Shown piece by piece: positions 1-11,418 of a DNA stretch of 64,000 bases; positions within the stretch are counted from its first letter, which is position 1; every line of letters starts with the position of its first letter. A model generated the notes under the pieces. That model saw only the letters and a program-made list of their open reading frames with translations, was not told the DNA's origin and did no database searches. Source of the stretch: Chenopodium formosanum (lineage: Eukaryota; Streptophyta; Magnoliopsida; Caryophyllales; Amaranthaceae). The stretch spans positions 73,054,001 through 73,118,000 of the forward strand of contig CM044877.1 in assembly GCA_024500155.1 (NCBI GenBank), read 5' to 3'. A program made the translations under genes and the position numbers.

Positions 1-294
1 CAGCTTTCAGCTTTTCATCAAACACGACCTATAACTCATACTATATGTGTTGATAGTTATAAATCTTATGCCTAAATTTTTAAATGAAGATCTTATGTAT
101 AAGATCACATTCCATTCTTGAATCTTCTTTAATAGTCACGACTAGGTTCCATTCACAATAATTTTAATTTACTATTCTTAAATTAAAAATTGTATTTAAT
201 AATAAAACTTATTTTTTTTTGGTAAAAATAATACTAGGGAAAATCTCATTGGCAGTCATGTAAAATTGCACTTTTTAATGGTAACATATTTTTT
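1..294. other. AT-rich unit head, no gene seen
   Basis: Non-coding AT-rich sequence duplicated at 27,915-28,205. I see no ORF, RNA gene or terminal motif in it. Confidence 0.6.
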
Positions 295-426
295 TTGGAA
301 AAATTAGGAATAATAATCCCAACTTTTATCACTTTTGGTAGAATAATCCCAATATTGGATTATACTGGAATAATCCGAACTTTGAGGGGTCTACATTTTC
401 TTCAATCCCAAACACCGATTACCGGT

Positions 427-468
<42 letters not shown>

Positions 469-540
469 TTTAAAGTGACACATGTCACAAATTAATTAGT
501 TAAAAAATATATATATAAACCCAAAATTATAAAAAAAAAA
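295..540. mobile_element. Orphan MULE terminal region
   Basis: The stretch beginning GGAAAAATTAGGAATAATAA resembles the terminal inverted repeat of the MULE at 592-1752. It includes the AATCCCAACTTT and AATCCGAACTTTG words and an ACCGGTTGA stretch, followed by a long T run (430-467). It looks like one surviving end of a related element. The copy in unit 2 is at about 28,205-28,440. Confidence 0.5.
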
Positions 541-2647
541 AAGAAAAATTTGTCAAAAATAAGCCAACCTTTGCGTGGTTAGCTCAAAATAGGAAAAATT
601 AGAAATAATAATCCCAACTTTCATCGATTTTGTTCAAATAATCCCAACTTTGGATTATTCCAGAATAATCCGAACTTTGGGGGTTCCTCTTTTTCTTCAA
701 TCCCAAACCGGTCAACGAAAGTCAATGACCTATTATTTCAGGTCACTTGACACATGTCAAGTCTTGATTGGTTAAAACTTAAAAAAAAAAAAACCAAATA
801 CAAAAAAAACAAAAAATAAAAAAAAAACTAACAGCCTCCCATTCCCCTACCAGCCTATGCTGCCTTCGCCACCACTTCCCCCACCAGTCGTACGCCGTCG
901 CGTCTCCCCTCCCATATAGAACCGCCGCATCACCCCTTGCCATCTAGGACCGCCGAATCGACGTTTTCCCCCTCCCCGAAACCCCTTCCCATAACCCCAC
1001 ATAACCACCAATGAAACCCTTCCCTACTGCCAAAAATCCCAAATTGCTCCTCCCACCACCTCGAAACCCTAGCGGCTAGAGTTTTCGATGGTGGGGGATG
1101 GGTTTTTGGTGATTTTTGAGGGTAGGGGAGGTGGTTTGAAGGGGTTTTCAAATAGAGGAGGAAGAAATTGAATTTCAAGGGAAAGAGTGGTTGCCGGAAA
1201 ACGAGAAAGGGAGAAGGAGGGAGGTTGGGGGATCGTAACACCGGCTCATAAGGAAGGGAAACCAGCGGAAAGGAGGGAAATCAGCGGCGCAGGGGGGGCC
1301 GGGTAATAGCAACAGCCGGTGGTTTTTGGGGTTTAGCTGGTGGCTGAATCTGGGTTTGGGTTTTATTGGTGGTCGGGGTTGGGTTATCAGGGAGGAGTTT
1401 TATTGGTAGTTGCGTAGGGTTTTGGGGACGGTGGTGTAGAGCGGACGCTGGAGCGGCTACTCTGCTGGTGGGGGGGGGAGATGGCGGTTGGCGAGGGAGG
1501 TGGCTGGCTGGGCGGGTTGCCGAACTGGCTGGGTTTCAAAATGGGTGGGTTTTTTTTTGTATTTTAACCAATTGAATTGCGACACGTGTCACTTAAACAC
1601 AAAAAAAAAATCAACTCATTCAACCGGTAACCGGTATTTGGGATTGAAGAAAAAAGAAGACCCCCAAAGTTCGGATTATTCTAGAATAATCGAAAGTTGG
1701 GATTATTCTTCCAAAATCGATGAAAGTTGGGATTATTATTTCTTATTTTTCCCTCAAAATAAGCCAAATTTTATTAACTTAAAATAAGTCAACCACTATA
1801 AGATATATTCTCAAAATGAGTCATGACTTATTGATTACGAAGTTAACCGGTCATTTAGGTTAATAAGTTTTCCATTTGTTATAATATTATTGGTCCATTT
1901 TGAATTTTAATTAATTTAGGTTTTAATAAATTTTTTAAAAGAAAATTTCAAAAAAAATCCCTCAGCTCCCACAACCTCAACGAAGAACAACTCAATCCTT
2001 GCGTAGAACACAACTTAGCTACCGGCCACCACCGAATCGCTGATCATCCCCATCCACTACCGATCTCGGGCTCTCCCCTTCCACCGCTGCCTATGTTCCT
2101 CCTTAGCTATTCTCTATTTGTTTTACTAATTATTAAACCAGTGATTTTTCGAGGGGGGAGGGAAGGGTGGGTTTTTTGTGGTTAGGGTTGGGTTTTGGGG
2201 TAGATGATGTGACATTTTGGTGGTTAGGGTAAGGATTTGAGGTGGGTATCAACATGAGTCTGCGGGTTTGGGTTGATTTTGGTCGACAAAGGCATCATTT
2301 AGGGGAGGAGAAAAAGAAAGGATTGGGTTGGGGAGTAAGGAGGTCGACCAGGGGGAAGAGAAAAGGCCCACCGGTCCTTGCTGCCATTGCGATGGTTAGT
2401 TTGGAGGGTTGGCAGCCTCGTTGTGGGAAAGGGCGGTGGAGGCGCTCGTCGATCCGTTGAGCCATAGGGGTGATTAGCTGTAATGGGTGGGTTTTTCTTA
2501 ATTAATTGAAATATTTAATTTTTAACTAAAAAAAAAAAGAAACTGACTTGTTTAATAGGTTGTAGGTCATTTGACTTATTTAAAGTAAAAGTTAACTTAT
2601 TTTTAATTAATTGAAAGTTTGACTTATTTTAAGCAAAGCCACGGACG
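540..2647. mobile_element. Possible outer MULE-like element split by the 592-1752 MULE
   Basis: AAAATAAGYCAA words near 560-590 and 1,754-1,800 are mirrored at 2,570-2,640 by TTGACTTATTTTAAGC. This suggests a second, older pair of inverted ends surrounding the inner MULE. The interior (1,960-2,460) is GC-rich and gene-like but has no domain I recognise. No clear target duplication was found, so the boundaries are approximate. The unit 2 copy is at about 28,440-30,480. Confidence 0.35.
592..1752. mobile_element. Non-autonomous MULE with 9-bp TSD (unit 1 copy)
   Basis: The left end GGAAAAATTAGAAATAATAA and the right end (reverse complement GGAAAAATAAGAAATAATAA) form a terminal inverted repeat that continues for well over 100 bases. 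A perfect 9-bp target duplication, CTCAAAATA, lies at 583-591 and 1,753-1,761, which is diagnostic of Mutator-like transposons. The interior (about 840-1,540) is GC-rich, with proline/glycine-rich short frames and no transposase. It may be acquired genomic DNA, as in Pack-MULEs, but I cannot identify a source gene. The element predates the segmental duplication, since the same insertion is present at 28,496. Confidence 0.88.
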
Positions 2648-2875
2648 CCGGCCACTAATCACCAGCCATGAAATCCGGCCACCAGCCGCGTAATCCGACT
2701 ACAACCGTTAACCTGTACCAGCCACCACCACCATTCGAAACTCTCTTTAAACCACCTCCCCAACTCTCGACAACCCCAAACCACTCAAAAACCGTTAAAA
2801 CCACCTCCCTTACTCTCGAAAACCCCCTAAAAACTCCTCCTCTACCCCAAAACCTTTAAACTCTTCCCCTCCAAC
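2648..2875. other. Proline-rich GC-rich segment of unknown origin
   Basis: A CCA/CCC-rich stretch encodes short proline-rich frames such as PPPPFETLFKPPPQL in both units (copy at 30,485-30,700). It sits between the MULE complex and the protease relic, where the protease signal peptide and propeptide should be. I do not recognise it as a gene. It is probably transposon cargo. Confidence 0.4.
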
Positions 2876-2883
2876 ATAAATAT

Positions 2884-3121
2884 CTTAATATATAGAGAAT
2901 TTTAATGGTAATGGTTTATCAAACAAATTTTTTACATTAATCAACAATGCTTAGCATTTACTGATTTAACCATTGATGGATTTGTAATCCTATTCATACC
3001 AGCTAGTTATAAGAGGTCATTTCATTACATGTCCCAATGGTTTGACAACAACCAAGTTTAGGTATGAAAACCTTGGTTATTATGCATTCACTTCAATTTA
3101 CAGGATAAATTGACAATGGGG
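2884..3121 (+). pseudogene. Relic of cysteine protease exon 1 (unit 1)
   Basis: A decayed copy of the propeptide and early mature region of the papain-like proteases elsewhere in the window. It keeps the DNA for the propeptide stretch ending before GYKR, the RYEN(L) stretch (GGTATGAAAACCTTG) and the donor-like junction GGGGTATGAAAAT that matches the end of exon 1. It has no signal peptide, no open frame and no exon 2. It aligns best with the older pseudogene at 11,985 (shared ATATATAGAGAATTTTAA), so both probably descend from the same lineage. The duplicate is at 30,714. Confidence 0.72.
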
Positions 3122-3758
3122 TATGAAAATAATAATAACAAAGAAAAAAAGATATTTACGGTTTGCAATTTAACTTTTTAAAGATTTTTTACCAAATTTC
3201 ATGTATTAACTTTTTTACAGCTTTTTTTTCCTTGAAGACTTATTGCTCTATTACATTTTATATCTAATTGATTAATTGTCTAACCATTAGACCATTCTAT
3301 AAGATTAAAAAAATAAAATTTTTAATGATTATTGAAAAAGAAAAACGGAAAAATTAAATAATAAATAAAAGTTGATTTTTTAAATAAAAAATATTTTTTG
3401 AGTGGGGTAGATGAGGATAATTGATATACAATCTTATATATTTTTTTTTTGGAATAAAGTTTGGTTTTAAGAATTGCCACTTGGAGCAATCATATGTGTT
3501 CTATTTTTATGAGAGTGATGGATAGTTTAAGTGCTTAGAGTTTTCCTCCCAGTTTCAGGAGATCCTGGGACCGATATGATTCTCACTTTGTCTTTGTGGT
3601 TCTAAACACCAAAAAAAAAACACATTTATATTGTTTTTGTAGTGAGACAAAATTGAATGACTAGTACAATGAGATATAGATATTTGTTTCAAGATTTTGT
3701 TAAACTCAATTTCGTTAGAACAAGTATACTTTAGATGTGGAGCTAGGGCGCTAGGCCA
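3122..3758. other. Shared non-coding flank (relic intron and beyond)
   Basis: AT-rich DNA matching 30,975-31,497 and 36,240-36,366 of unit 2. Its first part corresponds to the start of the protease intron. Nothing else is recognisable. Confidence 0.55.
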
Positions 3759-6700
3759 TCAATTAACTTATACTAAAAGCAAACCTAAAGTGACATTTGT
3801 CACGATGTTATAAAAAGATTTCCTGTTTTTTTTCTTTCCTTTTTTTTTTTTGCCAAATTTTAATGACTTTCATTTTATAACCTACCATAATACTTCTTTC
3901 CATTTTGACAACACATTTAATCCAATCATACTCAAATTTTTTTTTTACAACATATATTTTATATACTATATAAATCTTTTAGTTACAAATATACTAACAT
4001 AGTTTAAAATTAAGGTATTGACATATATCATCATCCAAGATTATCATAATATTATTATAATTTTTTTTCCTCCGACTTAAAATTTACTTTAATTAAAAAT
4101 CGGAATAATAATTTTGGTAGGATAATTTGTATAAATCTTACAAATATACATAACGTATAAAGAACAACTTAACAAAATCATTTTATTATATTATACTCAT
4201 TCGATTTTTTATAAGTTATGGTTGGATTTGTACATTTGTTGAGACACAACTTTGAACATCAACATCTTTAATTAGAGACTATTATTTTGTTACAAACATT
4301 TTATTCAACTTTGAAACGTATGAAAATAACTTTACCCTTTTTAATCTCGGATTTTCAACATGTGTTCATCCCGGGGCGACATATGGAAGACAATGTCTAT
4401 TTATCCCAGAAACTTATCCATTTCATTAACATGAAAAAGTATTCAACTCACCTGGCAGCTGTTAAGGTTGATATGTCAAAAGCTTATGATCGGGTGGATT
4501 GAATTTTTTTATTTTAAATCCTAAAAAGTTATGGTTTCTCTCCCCGGTGGATTCAATGGATCTCTCAGTGTGTTATCTAGAATGCTGCCTCTATTCTCGT
4601 ATCTGTTTCTTTTTTGTATGGATGTTTTATCTAGAATGCTGCTCTTGGCTGAAGAAATAAAGTTGTTTAGTGGAATTAAAATTGCAAGAAGGGCTCCAAA
4701 AATCTCACATTTATTTTTTGCGGATGATGCCATGTTTTTCTTCAAAATTGATCATACTTCTTGTGAAAACATCCGGGACATTTTAACAAGGTTTGGGGCG
4801 ATTTCAGGGCAAAGGATAAACTTCCAAAAGTCTTACATAAAATTCAGTCCTTCTGTCCCTCAAAACCTTGTTTTTGAATTTAAAGAGATTCTAAGGATCC
4901 CTAGTGTTCAGATTATGGGAACACATTTAGGGAATCCGATTGATATTGTGGGGAAAAAATCGGATAGCTTTAACTACTTGGTGGAGAAAGTAAAAACAAA
5001 AATCCTTGCTTGGTCTTCTTGTAGATTATCACAATCTGCAAAATTGGTACTTATTAATTCGGTTTTAATGGGAATCACTTCACATGTCATGAAGTCTCTT
5101 AAATTACCATTATCAATAGCCAACAAATTAGATTCAATTATGACAAGATTCTGGTGGGACAATAGTGGGGAAAAGGGTATCCATTGGATGAAGAGGAAAA
5201 TTATTCAATTACCGAAAGGTATGGGCGGTTTGGGAATTAGAGCTACTAGCTTGATGAATGATACCTTGCTATTCAAGAATGTTCTTAGGATGCACAAGAA
5301 TCCACAACTATTAGCGGCAAAGGTTTTCAATGCTAAATTGAAATGTGTTATGTGTCATGGTGCTCCAAGGAATCATGTGCTAGGCCCCCTTTCGTATGCT
5401 CGGAGAGGATTCCAGCAAGTGGCCAATCGGTTCCGTCCGGGTTTTGCTTGGAAGATTGGGAATGGTGACAATATTCTTGCTTGTAGTAGCAACTGGGTTC
5501 ATGGGACAACGCTAGTCGTCCGGTCAAATCAAACTTTGGGTGACAGTGTGAGATGGAAGGTTAAAGATTTAATAAACCAGGAATCGCACTCATGGAATGC
5601 TACTCTTGTGAGAGAAAGATTTGAATGGCCAAGTGCGCAAAAAATTCTAGGTATGGATCTTCCTCTGAACAGGGCGGAGGACTTCATGTATTGGCCGAAT
5701 CACTCATCAGGAGATTTTACGGTTAAATCAGGGTATGCCTTCTTAGCACAAAAGGATATCAACCAAGATCCGGTGCAAAGCGCAGGTACGTTAAGCCTTT
5801 TCAAGATTTTATGGATACTTAACATATCGCCAAAATGGAGCATGTTTATTTGGAAACTTTACTATGATGCCATTCCAACAAAAGAAAATTTAGCACACCG
5901 TGGTATGCAAATGAACGTTTTGTGTGATTTTTGTGGAGTGGAGGTTGAAAACTCACAACACATCTTTAGGTTATGTGATCTGGCTAAATTTGCGTGGCAC
6001 AACGCAAACATGGCTGACAATTATACAACTATTTACTGAATCCAATAACGTCAATATTCCGGATTGGATTCAAACCTATATCCTGCTTCTTTATAGTCGG
6101 GATGGAATTCAGAACTCCGCAATAACTAACTTTATTGCGATTTTATGGGGCCTGTGGATTACTAGAAATCAACGTGTTTTCAAAGGAGATACTGGTGGTA
6201 CTACCACTTTGGAGAGAAACATAGCACAGGCTGTGCAGTCGCTGCATGATTTCCACAAACCAGATATACTTTTTTTCAGGCGTGCAGCAACCACTAGTAG
6301 AAAAATGCTCATTTGCGTCGCCTTATTTGCGTCACTTGTAGAAATAAATGACGCAAATGAGATATTTTGGCTTCATTATAAGTAATTTGCGTCGGACATT
6401 GGCTATAAAGCGAAGCAAAAGTCTGATACATTCCCGCTTATTTATATTTGCGTTGCTTTTATAAATAGGAGCGACGCATATACTATTGTTATTTACGTCA
6501 CTCATTTCTTGATAAATGACGCAAATGACTATTTAGTATACAAAAAAATGAAATAAAAACTTACGCTGCCGTTCGAAGTTCTTCAAAACCCTCAGCAAAT
6601 TCAACCCCAAAATTCCCAAAATTTCTAACAGCAAAACCTAAAAAATTCATCCAGTAAAACCCTAGAATTCCCCAGCGCTGCCATTCCACCTGCAAACACC

Positions 6701-8218
6701 AACGAATTCAACAGCTATACCTCGAAAATTCGAGCCCAAAACCTACAAATTTGACCACTAATCGATAAACCCAACAAATTGTAGGCAAAACCCATATATT
6801 TGAGCCAAAACCTACTATTTTTCGAGCAAAAGATCGACCCAAAACCCCCACGAAATTGTGAGAGAATTAAAGTTTGTGTTTCGAATTTAGGGTTAGTTGC
6901 AATTTGTTTCGATTATTTGAAACTTAGGGTTTGTACTCGATTCTATGGGATTTTGGCTTACTTTTGCAGAAGTTGCAAGTTTGTATAACAGATTTTTTGG
7001 GTTCGTTTTTGAATTTAGGGTTCATCAAAGAAATTTATGGTTTTTTACTTGATTCTAAGGAATTTTGGTTCTATTTTGGTGAAATTTATGTAGTAGATTT
7101 CAACGAAGGTAAGATCTGTTCTTTTTTTCTATTGTTTTCAAACTAGCAGATGGAATTTAGGGTTCAATTTTGCTTGACCTTAGTTTAATTTTACTATTTT
7201 GTTGTGATTTTTTGCACAAATTTTAGAATTTTTATTTTTGCAGATTATGTGCTTTATGCTTAGTATATAGAAGTCTATTAATTTACTTTTGAGCTGCTGA
7301 AGTGAAAAAGATTAAGATGTACTCTGTAATAAGGTGTTCTTGAAATGAAACTTGCCTATCAAAATGATGTTCATCATTGTTAAGGTCGACAGTCTCAACA
7401 CTGTCCTATAATTAGGAAGTTGGATATGTTCCTTCCCTCAGCTTAAGGCCTTTATGGAGTTTTTGCTATCATTTTGTGCATCTGATGATTTGGAATAATC
7501 AATAATGATACACTACTTATATTTCTTGGAACGACTTTGTGCACATTATGATCTTACAGATAATGCCAAATTTACCAAAACCTTTTTTTAACATCCACTT
7601 GTTTTCTCTCGTAGTTGAATGGGTAAAATGACTTCATGGAAAAATATTGGCAGCCCAAGTAGCAGATATGCTCTCTATATTATTCATGTAATTGGTCATA
7701 GTGGCTCCCCACTTTTCTTTGACAACCTTTACTAGTTCTATGTGTTTAGTCTTGTTCTCATTGAGCTTTATAAGCCTTCCTGTTTTAAAGTTCTGTGGTA
7801 TCAAAATAAAGCCTTGAGTATCTTATTTATTAGATATAAATGAAGCCAAAGTAGAACATAATTTAAAACCTCCTATAGAAAGCTAAACCCAAGGGTTCCC
7901 TCTTTCAATAATTGACTGACTTTGGGATTGAGTGTTATTTGTCTAGCTTCTGTTAAAGATGTGATCAAATTTGTTTTTGCATATAACTTCTATTTGGGAT
8001 TTAAAAATATGAGCTACAATGTACTCTGCCTTTTTTTGAGGATTCTTTATCAATCTTAGGTTGTAATTTACATCTTTAAATGTGCAAAAAAAATTCTACC
8101 AAATTTGAAAATAGAAGATTTGGATGCCCTGTTCTTTGATGTATGCCAGTTTTGTATTGTGATATTGACATAAATTCTTGGGATATGTGTTTATTGTATG
8201 ATTTTTAGGTTTGCTCAG

Positions 8219-8304
8219 ATATAAATAAGCTAAATGGACAATTTATTTTGCCAAATGATCGAATTTTTATCATGACTTTCATATCTTCCCTCCCAATAAG
8301 AAAG
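8219..8304 (+). pseudogene. POLK: Captured DNA polymerase kappa exon (first fragment)
   Basis: The spliced-phase translation reads INKLNGQFILPNDR..MTFISSLPIRK. This matches the Y-family DNA polymerase kappa (DinB) segment just before its helix-hairpin region. It is bounded by a CAG acceptor and a GT donor (GTACTT) and ends in phase 0, as the next fragment requires. No stop lies within it. Polymerase kappa performs translesion synthesis in the nucleus. This is only an internal piece with no catalytic palm residues, so no polymerase activity is expected. Confidence 0.85.
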
Positions 8305-8475
8305 GTACTTGTTATGAGCCTCCCCAATTTATTTATTTTTTACTTTTTTTGGTATCTTTTCTGTAATTTAGAATGTTATGAAAGGCAATAAATGTAAATT
8401 GTAAAACCTATTGAATTTTGTAGTGAACATGAACATTTGTTCATCACTTGTTTGCTTTATATGCTTTACGGACAG

Positions 8476-8596
8476 ATTGGAGGCATTGGCAAGGTTACTG
8501 AGCATATCCTAAGGACTTCTTTTGAGATTGATACATGCAAAGATTTACTCGACAAAGGCGCTTTTCTATGTGCATTGTTTTCTCCTTCATCTGCAG
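8476..8596 (+). pseudogene. POLK: Captured DNA polymerase kappa exon (second fragment)
   Basis: It encodes IGGIGKVTEHILRTSFEIDTC and then KDLLDKGAFLCALFSPSSA. This is the helix-hairpin-helix region of plant polymerase kappa, where GIGKVTE is characteristic. It starts in phase 0 after CAG and ends in phase 1 before GTTGAT, matching both neighbouring fragments. The open frame and kept splice sites show capture from genomic DNA with introns, not from an mRNA. Confidence 0.88.
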
Positions 8597-9381
8597 GTTG
8601 ATTACCTTGTTGTTTTTCTTCTACTTGAATCAGTATATAATTGTGCAGTGCCCTTAACTTTTGCTTAATGATTTAGTTGCATTGTAGCCTAGTAGCTTGT
8701 GTCCTTTTAGGTATTTTTTCTCTTCTGTGTTTTTCTTTTTTTCCTTGGTACATGAAGACATTTCAACTTGCATTTCAGCTATGTAGCAGAATTTTAGTAG
8801 GGCATCATCAGTTTTTAAACAAAAGTGTCTAGTTGTCATTAAACCTATAGTGGTTAGTTATCCATAGTTTTGGCCACTTACATTTTCTCCAGGGTACATC
8901 ACATAGCAATTTAACCAAATACCAAAAGATTTTTATTGATGTGAGGTCATTAGAAGAGAGGGAGGAGGGGGGTTTGATTGTGATTTCCTATTGAGGAGTG
9001 GTGTTAATTGAAATCTAGATATATGAGGCAAAAGTAGGTAATTTGAATTAATGGTTTAGTAAGGAAGTGGAAGAGGACCACAACGAAGTGAGAGAGGAAG
9101 GTTTTAAAAGAATTTATGAGTTGATCAGTACCCTGATTTTAGCGTGGTCATTTCTTGTTTCTGATCAAATCAAAACACCTATATCTTGTACGAAGTACGT
9201 ATTAAACAACAATAAATAAATAAACATACTTCAAAACCAATATTTCATATTTGTACTAAAATTCACATCATTTCTGGCAAGATAATAATATAATAGCAAG
9301 CAGAGTATGATTCCTTTTACATTTTGCTTCACAGGCTACATATATTAACTTGACAATGTTCATATTGTAAACCTGCTGCAG

Positions 9382-9510
9382 ATTTTTTTCAATCTGTTGG
9401 ATTGGGACTAGGGAGCACAGATACACCACAAGCTAGACTGCGGAAGAGTATGAGTAATGAAAGAACATTTTCCGCCACCGAGGATGAAGCTTACTTATAT
9501 AAGAAGCTAG
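9382..9510 (+). pseudogene. POLK: Captured DNA polymerase kappa exon (third fragment)
   Basis: It encodes DFFQSVGLGLGSTDTPQ, RKSMSNERTFSATEDE and AYLYKKL, the link from the thumb to the little-finger region of polymerase kappa; the SxERTFxA motif is typical. It begins in phase 1 after CTGCAG and ends in phase 1 before GTAGTA. The next recognisable coding piece downstream belongs to Ulp1, not to POLK, so the donor gene is cut off here. Confidence 0.88.
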
Positions 9511-9645
9511 GTAGTATGAACTTAAATTAACATTTTTCCTCTACTGTTTAATTTCTTCACCTTAATCTGTTATAGCTCTAGCATTCCGATGTTGAGTCCT
9601 AGGCTGTAGTCAATTTAATTCAACTTATAAATATATTACATGTAG

Positions 9646-9945
9646 TGTCCTCAACAATTGGGTGGACGTGAGTGTGGCTACTACGTCATGCGTTATATGT
9701 ACAAAATTCTTAAACATCATCATAGCAGTGAGGATCTTATTAAGGTATGAGTTGTCAAATATTTCATTTTTGTTTGATAAATACAATTTGATGTGATGTT
9801 AGCTACATTCTTGAATTAAAACTTTCCTCTTGTATATTTGTTGTGTTGATAGGATTTTTCAAGAACTACACTGTACACCGATGAGGAGATAAATGAGATT
9901 CAAGATATTTGGGCAGAGTATTTTATATGTAATGTTGAACTTTAG
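9646..9945 (+). pseudogene. Ulp1-type (C48) cysteine protease C-terminal exons
   Basis: Exon 9,646-9,744 reads CPQQLGGRECGYYVMRYMYK and ends ..HHHSSEDLIK before a GTATGA donor. Exon 9,853-9,945 reads DFSRTTLYTDEEINEIQDIW and ends AEYFICNVEL plus TAG. The Q..G.ECGYYVMRYM motif holds the catalytic Cys of Ulp1/SUMO-protease-like domains, which many plant CACTA and MULE elements carry. The catalytic His and Asp regions are absent. It probably is the tail of the element's own gene. By the visible splice sites, joining the third POLK exon (phase 1) to this exon (phase 0) would be out of frame. Confidence 0.82.
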
Positions 9946-11284
9946 ATTTACACTTAGCGCATGTTGGACTCTTGTTTTAGATTATAGGCTTGAAATGAAT
10001 GAATTTGGTTAATTAGTGTTGGGATGATTAGTATAATGTCTATGATATTGAGATGTAAATTATTGGACAGGTTGTTAATATAATGTCGTCATTCCCAATT
10101 TTATGGGTAGGCCAAATTACAAAGGAGACTCTGCCGAAATTTACATTTGCATTATTCAATAATATTGCATTTTAATTTCAATTATATTAGCGTTAACATA
10201 TTACTTTATACCACTAGTAAGGAAAACAGGTACTACAAACATATACAAGAAAATTATTATAATTAAAAAAAATAAAAAATTCACCTCATTTGCGTCACTC
10301 ATTAAACAAACAAGTGACGCAAATACAGCAATTTTGTATTGTCTACCCAGTCATTTGCGTCACTCCTATATAAACAAGTGACGCAAATAACAAATAAGAA
10401 GTTTTTCAGAAGAGTCATTTGCGTCGCTCTTAATAAAGCAGTGACGCAAATAACAAAAAAGAAGTTTATCAGAAGAGTCATTTGCGTCGCTCCTTTATAA
10501 AGGACTGACGCAAATAAGAGTCATTTGCGTCGCTCTTTTATAAAGGAGTGACGCAAATAACAAAAAAGAAGTTTATCTGAAGAGTCATTTGTGTCGCTCC
10601 ATTATAAAGGAGCGACGCAAATGACTCTTATTTGCGTCGCGCCTAGAAGCGACGCAAATGACTTTTAAGTCATTTGCGTCGCGAGCAGTTGCGTTGCTCA
10701 TAGAAGCAACGCAAATACACTATAAATGAGAGACGCAAATAAGCCTTTTTCTACTAGTGAACAAGAGGATATAGAACCCAATGAACCGCCGGGATTCTCT
10801 CAGGTGCATACAGGGCGGGAAGGTTTTACCTTTGGTTCCCTTATTGCATAGCCAGATTGTACGATCCAGATAGATGGCTCTTGGGAGAAAGGTAGTGGTC
10901 AAAGTGGTTTTGGTTGGGCTTTCAAGCTGAATGGAGGAGATTTCACGGATGCGGGAGCAGGCTTTGGTTTAGCAACATCAGCTCTGCATTCGGAGGCGCA
11001 AGCCTGTCTTGAAGCTTTAAAATGGGGAACTACTCAGGGTTTCTCAAAAGTTCTGCTTTACTCGGACTCAATTAATTTGATCACTCTCTTACGAAAGACA
11101 AATATTAATAATATTAGTATCTACTGGATCTTACAGGATATAAAAAATCTGGGACTTAATTTTCGGTGCTGTAACATTTTGAAAGTTGATAGGGATATGG
11201 TTTAGCGAGCCCATTTACTGGCCAACAACAGCATGACTAGTTTAATTAGCTTTAGTTTAGACTTGTAATTTTAATTGTGTTACG

Positions 11285-11291
11285 CTGATGT

Positions 11292-11335
<44 letters not shown>
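11285..11335. repeat. (AT)n microsatellite at the LINE 3' end
   Basis: A run of about 20 AT units directly follows the LINE 3' region inside the Helitron, probably expanded from the LINE tail. Confidence 0.8.
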
Positions 11336-11418
11336 AAATTTGTTGAATTAACACCATTCTTTATAAATTTTGTTATAAAATTTAATTATGACCGTGCATG
11401 GCACGGGATTTAACCTAG

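Larger units (their letters stand above)
6292..10759. mobile_element. CACTA element A with captured DNA polymerase kappa exons
   Basis: Its termini are CACTAGTAGAAAAA and TTTTTCTACTAGTG, with a 3-bp target duplication AAC (6,289-6,291 and 10,760-10,762). Subterminal arrays of TTTGCGTCR and its complement occupy about 6,310-6,540 and 10,290-10,745. No TNP2 transposase is present. Internal cargo in plus orientation is three POLK exons followed by the last two exons of an Ulp1-type protease gene. The 6,570-7,250 stretch resembles a leader with short frames and repeated AGGGTT words. 7,250-8,218 shows nothing I can name. It splits a LINE. Confidence 0.93.
4283..11280 (+). pseudogene. 5'-truncated LINE (L1 type) ORF2, split by a CACTA element
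   Basis: The sequence enters in the reverse transcriptase domain (QHVFIPGRHMEDN, then VDMSKAYDRVD and a stop). It resumes at about 4,531 in another frame through the catalytic FADDAMFF motif, the thumb, and a zf-RVT zinc-binding domain (CDFCGVEVENSQHIF) ending near 6,039. It shifts frame again to 6,291. After the CACTA insertion it continues at 10,763 with an RNase H domain (IDGSWEKGSG, HSEAQACLEALKW, YSDSINLI) to about 11,265, then a short 3' tail and an (AT)n run. The endonuclease domain is missing. Stops and frameshifts show it is dead. It lies wholly inside the Helitron. Confidence 0.9.
3759..11418 (+). mobile_element. Helitron carrying LINE and CACTA insertions
   Basis: The left end starts with TC (TCAATTAACTTATACTAAAAG). 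The right end has the hairpin CCGTGC-atg-GCACGG followed eight bases later by CTAG, the classic Helitron 3' structure. Unit 2 gives the empty site: GGCCA joined to TACACTAATAAGG at 36,366/36,367, so insertion was between A and T. The base after CTAG here is C, which I take as a point change. No Rep/helicase is visible, so it is non-autonomous. Its 7.7-kb length comes mostly from a LINE fragment and the CACTA within that. The first about 520 bases are AT-rich and non-coding. Confidence 0.85.

Noticed and set aside
930..2460. Several proline- or glycine-rich frames in the GC-rich MULE interior (also 28,676-30,200 and 23,016-23,939)
   Set aside because: Frames occur on both strands at once, differ in length between the duplicated copies, and show no known domain. 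GC-rich sequence with few stops explains them.
9645..9945. Ulp1 exons as a functional SUMO protease gene
   Set aside because: Only the Cys-containing tail is present. The catalytic His and Asp regions are missing and the upstream exons belong to another gene.
10290..10745. Regular TTTGCGTCR repeats that could suggest a CRISPR-like array or satellite
   Set aside because: The repeats occur in both orientations next to a CACTAGTAG terminus and recur at the other end of the element. They are CACTA subterminal repeats.
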